Positions 1 to 7,391 are shown, counted from the stretch's first letter. The stretch is DNA of 16,067 bases from JAICLL01 sp035252155 (GCA_035252155.1 DATFDL010000549.1:1-16067), one strand, 5' to 3'. Numbers and translations: made by a program. Notes: generated by a model from the letters alone, not told the origin.

Positions 1-1229
1 TCGGTCCGCAGGAAGATTTGCCCGTCGCTCACGGCGGGCGAGGCGTTCGAGCGGCTGTCGTCATCGTCGAAGACATTGTGAGCCAGCAGCTCGTACTTCG
101 GCTGGGCGGCCACGACGAAGGTGCCCGTATGTTGCGAGACAAAGTAGAGGTTGCCGTCGGCCAACACCGCCGATGACCAGATTTTATCGGGCTTCGGTTC
201 GAGCCGCTCTTGAAACACCGTCTCGCCGGTGGCGGCGTTCTGGCAGCAGATGTAGCCGCCGCTGTCGCTGGCCCAATAGAGATGGCCGTCGTGATAAACG
301 GGCGACGAAACGTTCGAGCCTTTCTGCTGCCGCCAGACGGTGTGCGACTGAGTGACGTCGTCGTGACCGCCCAGCCGGACTGCCAGCGAGGTGTGTCCGC
401 CGCCAATGGCATAGACAACATTGTCGTGAGCCACCACGCTCGGGCAAACGTAGCGATGGATGCCGTCGGCGTTCCAAAGCGGTTTTCCGTCACGCGGATC
501 GAAGCTCAATAGCCGCGACTCAATGCTGACGACCGCCTCGGGCTCTTGTGGGCCGGAGGCGATCAACGGCGTATTCCACGAAGAGCGAATGCCCGGCGCA
601 CGCCAAACTTCGTTTCCGTTTTGTTTGTTCAGCGCCACCAGCGAGCCACTCTCGACGCTGGCGTTGATGAGCAGCAGATCGCCGAAGAGCACGGGCGACG
701 TGCCCGACCCCCAACCGTTCGTTCCTTCGCCCACGCTCACATGCCAGAGCTCGCTGCCGTCGAGATCGAAGCAATAGACGCCCGACTTGCCAAAGAAGAC
801 GAACAACCGTTGGCCATCCGTGGTGGGCGTACTGGCGGCATAGCCATGATACGAGCCTTCACCCTGATAATTGTGTTCGGGCAGCTTCGGCTCAAACTGC
901 TTGGTCCACAGCACATTGCCGGTGCGGCGGTCGAAGCAGAAGAGATGACGGACCAGATTCTTTTGATCGCCCGCGTTGGGTTCGAGTCCATAGCCGGTAT
1001 AGCAGGTCAGATAGACGCGGCCGCGGACGACGATCGGGCTGGAGGAGCCGGGGCCGGGCAGGTCGGCCCGCCAGAGAACGTTCTGGTCCGACGACCACTG
1101 AGCGGGCACGTTGTGTTCATCGCTGACGCCCAAGCCGCCGGGGCCGCGGAACTGGGTCCAGTCGGCCGCATTCGCCGAGGCCGCGGACAATGCAAGCATC
1201 ACCGAGCCAACGAGTTTTTGCAATTTCAT
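1..1229 (-). CDS. Secreted PQQ-like beta-propeller repeat protein (3' end cut by the window edge)
   Basis: Reading back from the ATG at 1229, the frame stays open for 409 codons to the left edge, so only the C-terminus is missing. Residues 1-21 form a signal peptide (MKLQKLVGSV start, hydrophobic core, ANA cleavage motif), so the protein is likely exported. The mature part opens with WTQFRGPGG, the usual start of planctomycete PQQ-like quinoprotein/BamB-like propellers, and then shows recurring blade motifs of the type 'G.vyfv...G.v.alD..tG...W', for example LFCFDRRTGNVLW, VYCFDLDGSELW, LVALNKQNGNEVW and LSFDPRDGKPLW. A GAGG Shine-Dalgarno sequence lies 8 bases before the ATG, which fixes the start. 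It follows amt on the same strand after a 123-base gap holding two hairpins. PQQ binding and substrate cannot be read from the sequence. Such propellers may be enzymes or scaffolds. The family call is firm, the function open. Confidence 0.88.
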   Translation of the reverse strand, partial: MKLQKLVGSVMLALSAASANAADWTQFRGPGGLGVSDEHNVPAQWSSDQNVLWRADLPGPGSSSPIVVRGRVYLTCYTGYGLEPNAGDQKNLVRHLFCFDRRTGNVLWTKQFEPKLPEHNYQGEGSYHGYAASTPTTDGQRLFVFFGKSGVYCFDLDGSELWHVSVGEGTNGWGSGTSPVLFGDLLLINASVESGSLVALNKQNGNEVWRAPGIRSSWNTPLIASGPQEPEAVVSIESRLLSFDPRDGKPLWNADGIHRYVCPSVVAHDNVVYAIGGGHTSLAVRLGGHDDVTQSHTVWRQQKGSNVSSPVYHDGHLYWASDSGGYICCQNAATGETVFQERLEPKPDKIWSSAVLADGNLYFVSQHTGTFVVAAQPKYELLAHNVFDDDDSRSNASPAVSDGQIFLRT

Positions 1230-1264
1230 GCTGACGCCTCGCGTATTATTCTGCGTAGCCGGAT

Positions 1265-1332
1265 GCGGTCGCCAAAGGCGACCGCGAGACAGCCGAGGGC
1301 GGCTGTCCCACATTGCCGCTTTCATGTCCGCC
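1265..1332. repeat. Palindromic dispersed repeat, copy 1, between amt and the beta-propeller gene
   Basis: Two adjacent hairpins are visible: 1265-1285 has a perfect 9-bp stem (GCGGTCGCC / GGCGACCGC) with loop AAA, and 1288-1307 pairs GACAGCCG with CGGCTGTC. The reverse complement of the whole stretch matches 10775-10843 closely (CGGCAATGTGGGACAGCCGC, then CCTCGGCTGTCT, then GCGGTCGCCTT), so it is a dispersed repeat and not just a local terminator. As RNA it would lie between amt and the downstream gene and could reduce read-through, but no T-run follows. Confidence 0.75.
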
Positions 1333-1352
1333 TGAACTAAAAAATCAACTAC

Positions 1353-2729
1353 TTAAATCAGAATATAACCTTCCTCACCATGCTGGCTGAGGTCGAGACC
1401 TTGGATCTCTTCTTTTTGCGAAACTCGCAAGCCGATCGTCGCGTCGAGCACCTTGAGCAACACGAAGCTGACCACAGCCGCAAAGACCCAGGTGATTGCC
1501 GCCGCCCCAAGCTGGGCAGTGAAAAGCTTCTTGCCGCCATCGAGCAGACCCATTGGCTCGGGGCCGAAAACTGCCTGCGTGGCGAAGACGCCGGTCAAGA
1601 TCGCCCCCAGCGTGCCGCCGACGCCATGTACACCGAAGGCATCGAGCGAGTCGTCGTAGCCGAATTTGGTTTTAAACGAGAGGCAGGCATAACAACAGAC
1701 GACGCCCGCGGCAGCGCCCATGATCAGCGCCGGCACGGGCTGCACATAGCCGCTGGCCGGGGTGATGCAGACCAGGCCCGCCACGGCGCCCGAGCACGTG
1801 CCGAGCACCGTCGGTTTGCCGCGGACGACCCACTCGCAGGCCGCCCAGGCCAGCGCTCCGGCCGCGGCGGCAAAGTGCGTGGCGGTGAATGCCGAGGCGG
1901 CCTGGCCGGTGGCGGCCAACGCGCTGCCCGCATTGAAGCCGAACCAGCCGACCCACAGCAGGGCCGCGCCGATGGTGGTAAAGGCCAGGCTGTGGGGCGG
2001 CATCGGCTCGTGTCCGTAGCCCAGCCGTTTGCCCATCACCAGTGCGCAGACCAAGGCCGATACGCCCGAACTGATATGGACCACCGTGCCGCCGGCAAAA
2101 TCGAGCGCGGGGAAGAGCGCATGGTCGCTGCCGTAGGCCAGAATGCCGCCGTCCCAGACCCAATGGCAGAGCGGACAGTAGACCAGCGTGCCCCAGAGAA
2201 TCATGAACACGACCATTGCGCTGAACTTCATCCGTTCGGCAAAGGCCCCGCAAATCAAGGCCGGAGTGATGACGAAGAACATGCCCTGAAACAGCATGTG
2301 TGTCAGCCGAGGGATCGTGCCTTCCATCGGATAATCGGTGGGAGAAGTCGGCTGCACGCTCCGCATGGCCAGGAACTCGTGGTTGCCGATCCAGGGGTTG
2401 AAACTTTCGCTTTTAGGATCTCCGCCGAAGGCCAGCGAATAACCGTAAAGGCCCCAGATGACGGTATTGAGCGCCATGAGAAAGAAGCATTGCATCATGA
2501 CGCCCAGGACGTTTTTCTTCCGCACCAGCCCGCCGTAGAACATGGCCAGGCCAGGCGCGGTCATCAGCAGCACCAGGGCCGAGGAAACGAGCATCCAAGC
2601 GTTGTCGCCATGGTCGATGGCGGGGGCGGCCGGCGGCGGAGGACTATCTTCGGCCAACGCCAAGCACTGGCTGCTTAAGACAAGGGCCAAAGTGTAGAGC
2701 GGCACGCGCAGACGACGAATGACCGACAT
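1353..2729 (-). CDS. amt: Ammonium transporter, AmtB type
   Basis: A 458-residue Amt/Rh/MEP-family channel for ammonium uptake across the inner membrane. A signal peptide (about residues 1-26, ending CLALA) and a Pro-rich linker precede about 11 hydrophobic segments. The family signatures are clear: FYGGLVRKKNVLG near residue 64, FAGGTVVHISSG with the first pore histidine at His218, and FGVHGVGGTLGAILTG with the second at His368. The C-terminal tail keeps the conserved EEIQGLDLSQHGEEGY segment that in E. coli AmtB contacts GlnK. The start at 2729 is chosen because GGAGG sits 8 bases upstream. An in-frame GTG at 2738 would overlap that ribosome site. No glnB/glnK gene is adjacent, although these are often paired with amtB. 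The upstream region is shared with the divergent HU gene and contains a family-1 repeat. Confidence 0.95.
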   Translation of the reverse strand: MSVIRRLRVPLYTLALVLSSQCLALAEDSPPPPAAPAIDHGDNAWMLVSSALVLLMTAPGLAMFYGGLVRKKNVLGVMMQCFFLMALNTVIWGLYGYSLAFGGDPKSESFNPWIGNHEFLAMRSVQPTSPTDYPMEGTIPRLTHMLFQGMFFVITPALICGAFAERMKFSAMVVFMILWGTLVYCPLCHWVWDGGILAYGSDHALFPALDFAGGTVVHISSGVSALVCALVMGKRLGYGHEPMPPHSLAFTTIGAALLWVGWFGFNAGSALAATGQAASAFTATHFAAAAGALAWAACEWVVRGKPTVLGTCSGAVAGLVCITPASGYVQPVPALIMGAAAGVVCCYACLSFKTKFGYDDSLDAFGVHGVGGTLGAILTGVFATQAVFGPEPMGLLDGGKKLFTAQLGAAAITWVFAAVVSFVLLKVLDATIGLRVSQKEEIQGLDLSQHGEEGYILI

Positions 2730-2812
2730 CGCCACCACCTCCAGAAGGCAAGACGAATCTCACGTGAAAACACGGTAACCAGCGGGTGACGGAAAGGCAA
2801 GGTAGTAAGAAA

Positions 2813-2947
2813 GGGTTCAGGGTTTAGGGTTCAGGGTTCAGCACTTTTGTGGACGTTATAAGGTTCGTGCTCGCGGCTCCCGCTGTAAAGCAAGTTCCTG
2901 ACCTTTCGACCCGGCGTTAAGATGCTGAATCCTGAACCCTGAACCCT
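2813..2947. repeat. Family-1 inverted-repeat element, copy A (GGGTTCAG arms)
   Basis: Arms 2819-2843 and 2923-2947 are inverted over 25 bases with two differences, both of which would be G-U wobbles if the plus strand were transcribed. The loop is 79 bases. The left arm and its 5' extension are runs of GGGTTCA/GGGTTTA. The loop shares TTTTGTG, GACGTT, GGTTCGT and AAGTTCCTGACC-like blocks with copies at 14933-15058 and 11900-12032. It lies in the 365-base gap between the divergent amt and HU genes, away from both start codons; no gene was seen in the rest of that gap. Confidence 0.85.
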
Positions 2948-3094
2948 ATTACCGTCCGATCCGTTACAGCCCGGCGTCACCAGACACGCAACCGCCACAA
3001 TTCCACCCGCGTTTTTCCCGTGCTTTGGCACGTGCTAGGGTTTTTCGTGGTTTGCCCACCTGTTTTTCCCACCTACACGCAAGGAAACCCTCGC

Positions 3095-3415
3095 ATGCCT
3101 ACGAAAACCGCTCCCAAGTACATGAGCAAGTCGGAAGTCTTCGCCTCGTTGGCCGAATCGTCGGACATGACCAAGGCCCAGGTCGCGGGATTGTTCGCGA
3201 ACCTGAACACGCTGGTTGAGAACAACATTGGCAAGAAGGGACCGGGCGTGTTCGTGTTGCCCGGCCTGGCCAAGATCAAGGTCATTCGCAAGCCCGCCAC
3301 CAAAGAGCGCAAGGGCATCAATCCCTTCACTGGCGAAGAGACGACCTTCAAGGCCAAGCCGGCCCGCAACGTCGTCAAGATTCAGCCGTTGAAGGCCGTC
3401 AAAGAGATGGTCTGA
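3095..3415 (+). CDS. HU-family nucleoid DNA-binding protein
   Basis: A 106-residue protein with the HU/IHF fold. The helical N-terminal part (MSKSEVFASLAESSDMTKAQ, then VAGLFANLNTLVENNI) corresponds to the dimerisation body. KGPGVFVLPGLAKIKVIRKPA, INPFTGEETTFKAKPARNVV and KIQPLKAVKEMV match the beta-arm and C-terminal helix. The PFTGE motif lies in the DNA-contacting arm region. HU proteins bend and compact DNA and are abundant. The start at 3095 is supported by AAGGAA 8 bases upstream. An earlier in-frame ATG at 3020 lacks any ribosome site and would add sequence unlike the family. The gene stands alone, divergent from amt, and is followed by a strong intrinsic terminator, so it is probably a single-gene transcript. 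It could equally be called an IHF-like subunit; HU type is favoured by length and lack of a partner. Confidence 0.92.
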   Translation: MPTKTAPKYMSKSEVFASLAESSDMTKAQVAGLFANLNTLVENNIGKKGPGVFVLPGLAKIKVIRKPATKERKGINPFTGEETTFKAKPARNVVKIQPLKAVKEMV

Positions 3416-3499
3416 GGCAATTGAGGTGGTGGAATGGTCGGGAGACCGTTCCACAACCTGGTCGAAGACCGTTCCACATCCGTCGGCTACCGCTTCTGA

Positions 3500-3537
3500 C
3501 CGCCCCGTTCGGCATGCGAACGGGGCGGTTTTGTTGT
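3500..3537 (+). terminator. Rho-independent terminator of the HU gene
   Basis: An 11-bp perfect GC-rich stem (CCGCCCCGTTC at 3500-3510 with GAACGGGGCGG at 3518-3528) encloses a 7-base loop and is followed by TTTTGTTGT. It lies 84 bases after the HU stop codon. Between them are two near-identical AGACCGTTCCAC-containing stretches (about 3434-3456 and 3462-3480), whose role is unknown. Confidence 0.88.
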
Positions 3538-3591
3538 CGCTAAATCGCGGTCCGCGATTACCGGACAATGAGCACGTCGAGAGAGTAGTGG

Positions 3592-3746
3592 CGGTGGCTG
3601 GGGCAGAGCCGCGACGCGCGACTGGTTTGGCAGAAAGGCGTTGACGCGGCGATGCCCCGGAAAGCCAGCCACCGGGGCATCGCTGGCCGGCGGCGCGTCT
3701 GATGAGTGGTAAGATTGAATGCGGCCAGCTTCTGCCCCAGCCACCG
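3592..3746. repeat. Large inverted repeat with nested hairpin
   Basis: Outer arms of 16 bases are perfectly inverted (CGGTGGCTGGGGCAGA at 3592-3607 and its complement at 3731-3746). Between them is a perfect 12-bp hairpin (GCGATGCCCCGG at 3649-3660 with 3672-3683, loop of 11), extended outside by GACGCG (3643-3648) with CGCGTC (3694-3699) across a bulge. Just upstream, 3543-3559 is a perfect dyad (AATCGCGG-T-CCGCGATT). No convincing gene was seen between 3416 and 3779. The stretch may be a palindromic repeat or a structured RNA; it lies between the HU terminator and the 3' end of the cold-shock gene. Confidence 0.75.
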
Positions 3747-3779
3747 ATTCCGGCACGCCGCGTAATCGCACACACCTGT

Positions 3780-4094
3780 TTAGCCTTTCCGCCAGGTTGG
3801 CTTTTTCGCGCGCGACGAAGGATGGCGGCCCAAGGGGCGGAAAGGCTCGACAGCCGGCGGGACTTCGGGCGGCCGGCCAAGATACGGCGCCACCAGCCGG
3901 GCCCGCGGCCCGCGCTGATCGTCAGGCGCCGCATTTTCGACCTCAAAGTACACCCGGTCGCCCTCCGACAAGGGATCGAGCGTACCGCCGACTACCGCGG
4001 GTGCGCGGAAGTAGACATCGGCGCCGCCGTCGTCGGGGGCGATAAAGCCATACCGCTTTTCTCGGACCAGGGTGGTGATGATTCCCAGAGGCAT
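3780..4094 (-). CDS. Cold-shock-domain (CspA-like) nucleic-acid-binding protein
   Basis: A 104-residue protein. Residues 4-55 form a cold-shock domain: GIITTLVREKRYGFI holds the RNP1-like motif (KRYGFI at 13-18), ADVYFRAPAV holds the RNP2-like VYF (27-29), and LSEGDRVYFEVE is the usual closing strand. Such OB folds bind single-stranded RNA or DNA. The C-terminal half (about 60-104) is rich in Pro, Arg and Lys and looks disordered, longer than a minimal Csp of about 70 residues. The start at 4094 is chosen because the domain begins right there; a longer in-frame extension to 4208 has no family similarity. TATAAT ends 6 bases before the ATG, so the transcript may be leaderless. It is divergent from the PilZ-like gene. 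Confidence 0.85.
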   Translation of the reverse strand: MPLGIITTLVREKRYGFIAPDDGGADVYFRAPAVVGGTLDPLSEGDRVYFEVENAAPDDQRGPRARLVAPYLGRPPEVPPAVEPFRPLGRHPSSRAKKPTWRKG

Positions 4095-4100
4095 TCTCCC

Positions 4101-4106
4101 ATTATA
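4101..4106 (-). promoter_or_regulatory. Candidate -10 box (TATAAT) for a leaderless cold-shock transcript
   Basis: On the minus strand TATAAT is followed by GGGAGA and then the ATG at 4094, so a start site about 7 bases after the box would fall on the initiation codon itself. GGGAGA touches the ATG and is too close to act as a normal ribosome site. No good -35 hexamer is visible 16-18 bases upstream, so this is a weak call. Confidence 0.35.
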
Positions 4107-4186
4107 AGCTAGACTTGCTTGTGGCGGACGGCTCGCGTCGTGGTCGACCACCCAAGCCGCTCGGCATTGAACGATCATCTGCTGCG

Positions 4187-4561
4187 ATGACACTCCAACG
4201 TTGGGCATTTACCGGACGAAGACCGCGGCACCCTGCCGCGGACGACGAAGCCGTCTCGGTCTCAATCGAGCGGCCGCTCGGCTCGCCCGGCACCGACGGC
4301 GAAGCCCAGCTCGTCGACCTCTCGCGCCAGGGCGCTCGGCTGGTGCTCGGCGCGCCGCCGGCCGAAAACGAACCGATCGTGTTTCGCCTGTCCGACAAGC
4401 ACACTGGTATCGACTTGGCCTTGCCCGGCGCGGTACGATGGTTGACGAAACAGGACGACGGCCGATGGTTGATTGGCTGCGAATTCACCGAAGAATTGTC
4501 CTTGGAGATGTTGGGTGAGCTGTTCCTTTGCGGAATCCTTTGCGACCGGCCCTCTGAGTAA
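4187..4561 (+). CDS. PilZ-like domain protein
   Basis: A 124-residue protein from the ATG at 4187. The segment QLVDLSRQGARLVL carries the D/N-x-S-x-x-G motif (Asp44, Ser46, Gly49), and AVRWLTKQDDGRWLIGCEF matches the closing strands of PilZ domains, which bind cyclic di-GMP and control motility, polysaccharide export or transcription. The N-terminal R-x-x-x-R motif normally seen before the first strand is degenerate (RRPRH at 11-15), so ligand binding is uncertain. The start is uncertain: a TTG at 4115 and GTG at 4121 are in frame, and none of the candidates has a good ribosome site. The gene is divergent from the cold-shock gene and only 19 bases before the MFS transporter, so the two are probably co-transcribed. 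A link to the flagellar operon downstream is possible but not shown. Confidence 0.7.
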   Translation: MTLQRWAFTGRRPRHPAADDEAVSVSIERPLGSPGTDGEAQLVDLSRQGARLVLGAPPAENEPIVFRLSDKHTGIDLALPGAVRWLTKQDDGRWLIGCEFTEELSLEMLGELFLCGILCDRPSE

Positions 4562-4580
4562 CGGCAGGTAGACCGCCTCG

Positions 4581-5915
4581 ATGGAACGTTCTCAGCACGG
4601 CCCCACCCTGCCGCCGACGACCACGTTGCGGTTGGCGCTGTTGTTCGGCACGATCTACTTCGTGCAAGGCATGAGCGAGCCGACGACGGGTCTGATCTCT
4701 CAGCCCGATCAGTCGTTGCTGCGCCAGTGGGGCGAAAGCCCCGAGCAGATCGCCTCGTTCGTGGCGATCTTGGCGGCACCCTGGTGCCTGAAACCGCTAT
4801 TTGGTTTCCTCTCCGACTTTTTTCCGCTGGGACGCTTCCGGCGAAAGAACTATTTGATTCTGACCAGCTTGATTGCGATGGCTGGCTTTTTCACGCTCGG
4901 CTGTTTGCCAATGCCGGTGGGGGCCCACAACCGTCTGCTGTCATGGCTGCTGGTGCCGACCGTGGCGGTGATCTTCGCCGACGTGGTCATCGACGCGCGG
5001 ATGATCGAATGCGGTCAGCCGCGCGGCATCACCGGCAAACTGCAGTCGGTGCAATGGGCCGCCATTTACGCCGGCACCATTCTGACCGGCGTGCTGGGCG
5101 GCATTCTCAGCGAACGGCAAGAGCAGCGGCTGGGCTATTTTATTTGCGGCGCATTGATGACCGTGACGCTGGCCACGTCGCTGTTTGTCAAAGAAAAGCC
5201 GCAGGTGGGCCGAGCCGAAGATTGGCAGGCCGCGATCGCGGCGCTGGGCCGAGCGGCCCGCACCCCGGCGGTCTACAGTGTGGGGGCTTTGCTCTTTTTG
5301 TGGCATTTCAACCCCTGTTGTCAGGCGGTGCTCTATCTGCACATGACCGACGCCCTGGGCTTCAGCGAAGAGTTCTATGGCCAAACAATGTCGCTGATGG
5401 CCGTCGGATCATTGGCGGCCTGCGTGGCTTATGGCTTTTATTGTCGCCGCGTGCCGATGCAGCGGCTCATCTACCTGGCCGTTGGCTTTGGACTGGCCAG
5501 CACCTGGGCGTATTGGCAAATGATCGATCGGACGTCGGCCATGGTGATCAGCGTGGTGGTCGGTTTCACCTACATGACCGCCAGCATGGTGATGGTCGAT
5601 CTGGCGGCGCGGGCCTGTCCGATCAACGCGGCAGGCACGCTCTTTGCGCTCTTCATGGCGCTGTGCAACATCAGTTCCGCGGCGACCACCTGGCTGGGCG
5701 GCGCGGTCTATCAGGCGGGCCTGGCTCATCGAGACGCCGATTTCGCGTTTCAGGCGGTAGTGGCGCTGGGCGGCGCGCTTTCGGCGAGCTCGTGCCTGCT
5801 GATTCGGTTTTTGCCCGCTCATTTGTTGGGCAGTCAAGAAGCGGCCGTCGCGGCGCCGTCATTGGTGTTGTCCGAAATGCCGGTCGCGATCGAAACGAGT
5901 CAATCGGCGGTGTAG
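4581..5915 (+). CDS. Major facilitator transporter of the BT1 (folate-biopterin) type
   Basis: A 444-residue integral membrane protein with about 12 hydrophobic segments and no signal peptide. The strongest signatures are near residues 60-95: APWCLKPLFGFLSDFFPLG then RFRRKNYL, which match the 'pW..KPl.G..SD..P..G.RRk.Yl' block of the BT1 folate/biopterin transporter family within the major facilitator superfamily. A second block, ADVVIDARMIECG (near 135-147), matches the 'D...Da..ve' motif of that family. It would sit in the inner membrane; in characterised members the substrates are folates and pterins, but here the substrate is an inference. Bacterial relatives include proteins of unknown cargo and PucC-like proteins. 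The start ATG at 4581 has only a weak AGG further upstream. It follows the PilZ-like gene closely and ends about 30 bases before a family-2 repeat, convergent with the oxidoreductase gene. Confidence 0.82.
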   Translation: MERSQHGPTLPPTTTLRLALLFGTIYFVQGMSEPTTGLISQPDQSLLRQWGESPEQIASFVAILAAPWCLKPLFGFLSDFFPLGRFRRKNYLILTSLIAMAGFFTLGCLPMPVGAHNRLLSWLLVPTVAVIFADVVIDARMIECGQPRGITGKLQSVQWAAIYAGTILTGVLGGILSERQEQRLGYFICGALMTVTLATSLFVKEKPQVGRAEDWQAAIAALGRAARTPAVYSVGALLFLWHFNPCCQAVLYLHMTDALGFSEEFYGQTMSLMAVGSLAACVAYGFYCRRVPMQRLIYLAVGFGLASTWAYWQMIDRTSAMVISVVVGFTYMTASMVMVDLAARACPINAAGTLFALFMALCNISSAATTWLGGAVYQAGLAHRDADFAFQAVVALGGALSASSCLLIRFLPAHLLGSQEAAVAAPSLVLSEMPVAIETSQSAV

Positions 5916-5947
5916 GCCGCGCGTTCGGCCATTCCGACGTAACGCGC

Positions 5948-6096
5948 GGTAGCTCCCGGCCTTGTGCCGGGCGGTTCCGACGTCGATCGCAAGGCAGCCC
6001 GTAAGCCGGCCACAAGGGCCGGGACTACCGCGCCGCTGCGGTGCCGACGTCGATTGCACAATCAACCCGCGGCCGGCCACAAGGGCCGGGACTACC
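5948..6096 (+). repeat. Family-2 palindromic element, copy R1
   Basis: The left end is GGTAGCTCCCGGCCTTGTGC followed by GTTCCGACGTCGAT. Two right-end modules of 25 bases (GCCGGCCACAAGGGCCGGGA plus CTACC) sit at 6005-6029 and 6072-6096. The left end and right module are inverted copies of one another, so the element begins GGTAG and ends CTACC. It fills the gap between the convergent MFS and oxidoreductase genes and overlaps the oxidoreductase stop codon by five bases. Other copies are at 7197-7309 (opposite orientation) and 8139-8259. Confidence 0.9.
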
Positions 6097-7168
6097 GGGC
6101 TCGTGCCTTCAGGCTCGGATCGGCCGCCAGCGGCAACGACACCGGCCGGCCGGTTTCGGCGGCCTTGTAAATGCCCAAAATAATCTCAACGCTGCGACGG
6201 CCCTCTCGGCCATCGACGGCAGGCGGGCGGTTCTTTTGAATCGCCTCGACAAAATCGCGGAACTGCCGCGCGTGGCCATGGTGGCCGATCGCGGCCGGGT
6301 CGCTTGCACCGCCGCCCGTGCTTTTGCTCTGGGCCATCTGCCGCAAAATGGCTGTGTCGCGCCGGTCTTTCTTGGCGAAGTCCCATTTCACCAGGTCTTC
6401 TTCTTCCATTGTGGCCGAACCCTCTGAGCCGTGGATCTCGATCCGCTTCAGATAGCCCGGATAAGCGGCGGTGCTGGCTTCGATGACGCCCAACGCCCCA
6501 TTGGCAAACTGCAGGGTGGCTACGGCGGTGTCTTCGACGGCGATCCGCTCGTGCGCCAGCGTGGCAGTTTGTGAGCGGATTTCAGACACTGGCCCCATCA
6601 GCCAGGTAAGTAGATCGACGCTATGGATGGCCTGGTTCATCAGAGCGCCGCCGCCATCGAGTTCCCAGGTGCCGCGCCAGGCGCCGCTGTCGTAGTACGC
6701 CTGCGAGCGATACCACTTCACGTAGGCATCGCCCAGCGTCAGCCGGCCGAAGCGGCCGAGGTCGACCGCTCGTTTCAACTCTTGACTGGAATCGTGAAAG
6801 CGTGAGGGAAAAATCGTGGCCAATTTCACGCCGGCCTCGTGGCACGCCCGGATGATGCGGTCGCACCGCTTAAGTGTGATCTCCAGCGGCTTTTCGACGA
6901 TCACGTGCTTGCCGGCCCTGGCGGCGGCGATCGCCGGCTCTAGGTGAGCGCCGCTGGGCGTACCGATGGTCACGACATCCACCTTGGGGTCAGCCAACAT
7001 ATCCGGCAGCCGATGATAGGCGCGGCAGCCCGTGGCGGCGGCCAGCCGATCGGCCGAGGCGGCGATGGTGTCGAAGCAGGCGGCCAGCCGGGCGCCGCGC
7101 ACGTCGCCGATGGCCTTGGCGTGAAAGTTGGCGATCATGCCGCAGCCGATGATTCCGAATCCGAGCAT
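6092..7168 (-). CDS. Gfo/Idh/MocA-family oxidoreductase
   Basis: A 358-residue NAD(P)-dependent dehydrogenase of the glucose-fructose oxidoreductase/inositol dehydrogenase family. The N-terminal Rossmann fold shows GIIGCGMIA (G-x-G-x-x-A at 8-13). The family's catalytic-site motif EKP is at residues 92-94 (VIVEKPLEI). The C-terminal domain keeps GGGALMNQAIHSVDLLTWL, which corresponds to the usual 'GGG.l.d.g.H..D...wl' substrate-side motif, with His182. No signal peptide is visible, so it is probably cytoplasmic; many planctomycete relatives carry a Tat signal, this one does not. The substrate is likely a sugar, inositol or sugar derivative but cannot be named. Only a weak AAGAG precedes the ATG. 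The gene stands alone, flanked on both sides by inverted family-2 repeats, and its TAG stop codon is formed by the end of repeat R1. Confidence 0.92.
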   Translation of the reverse strand: MLGFGIIGCGMIANFHAKAIGDVRGARLAACFDTIAASADRLAAATGCRAYHRLPDMLADPKVDVVTIGTPSGAHLEPAIAAARAGKHVIVEKPLEITLKRCDRIIRACHEAGVKLATIFPSRFHDSSQELKRAVDLGRFGRLTLGDAYVKWYRSQAYYDSGAWRGTWELDGGGALMNQAIHSVDLLTWLMGPVSEIRSQTATLAHERIAVEDTAVATLQFANGALGVIEASTAAYPGYLKRIEIHGSEGSATMEEEDLVKWDFAKKDRRDTAILRQMAQSKSTGGGASDPAAIGHHGHARQFRDFVEAIQKNRPPAVDGREGRRSVEIILGIYKAAETGRPVSLPLAADPSLKARAR

Positions 7169-7196
7169 CTCTTAGCCCTGGGGCAGGTATTGGTTA

Positions 7197-7309
7197 GGTA
7201 GTCCCGGCCCTTGTGGCCGGCTTCTTGGGTAGCCCCGGCCCTTGTGGCCGGTGTGGGGCCAAATACCGGATCGACGTCGGAACCGCCCGGCACAAGGCCG
7301 GGAGCTACC
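7197..7309 (-). repeat. Family-2 palindromic element, copy R2 (inverted relative to R1)
   Basis: On the minus strand it reads GGTAGCTCCCGGCCTTGTGC, then GTTCCGACGTCGAT, a spacer, and two right-end modules (complements of 7228-7251 and 7197-7221). The order of one left end and two right modules is the same as in R1 and R3. It begins 29 bases upstream of the oxidoreductase start codon, in the shared upstream region of the divergent oxidoreductase and blaI genes. Confidence 0.9.
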
Positions 7310-7391
7310 TCGCGTTGACCGCGTGCGGTCATCCTGACGCTCAAGCGGCGATTATAGTGCCGCTGGCCGGCTCGGCCAACGGGCAGGGTCA

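Noticed and set aside
1380..2678. Long open frame on the plus strand opposite amt
   Set aside because: It lies fully antisense to a clear ammonium transporter, has a low-complexity His/Arg/Gly-rich composition typical of GC-rich shadows and no ribosome site.
3026..3040. TGGCACG before the HU gene as a second sigma-54 promoter
   Set aside because: The -24 part matches, but the -12 position reads AGGG instead of TTGC. The motif belongs to a small hairpin (CGTGC-TTTG-GCACG).
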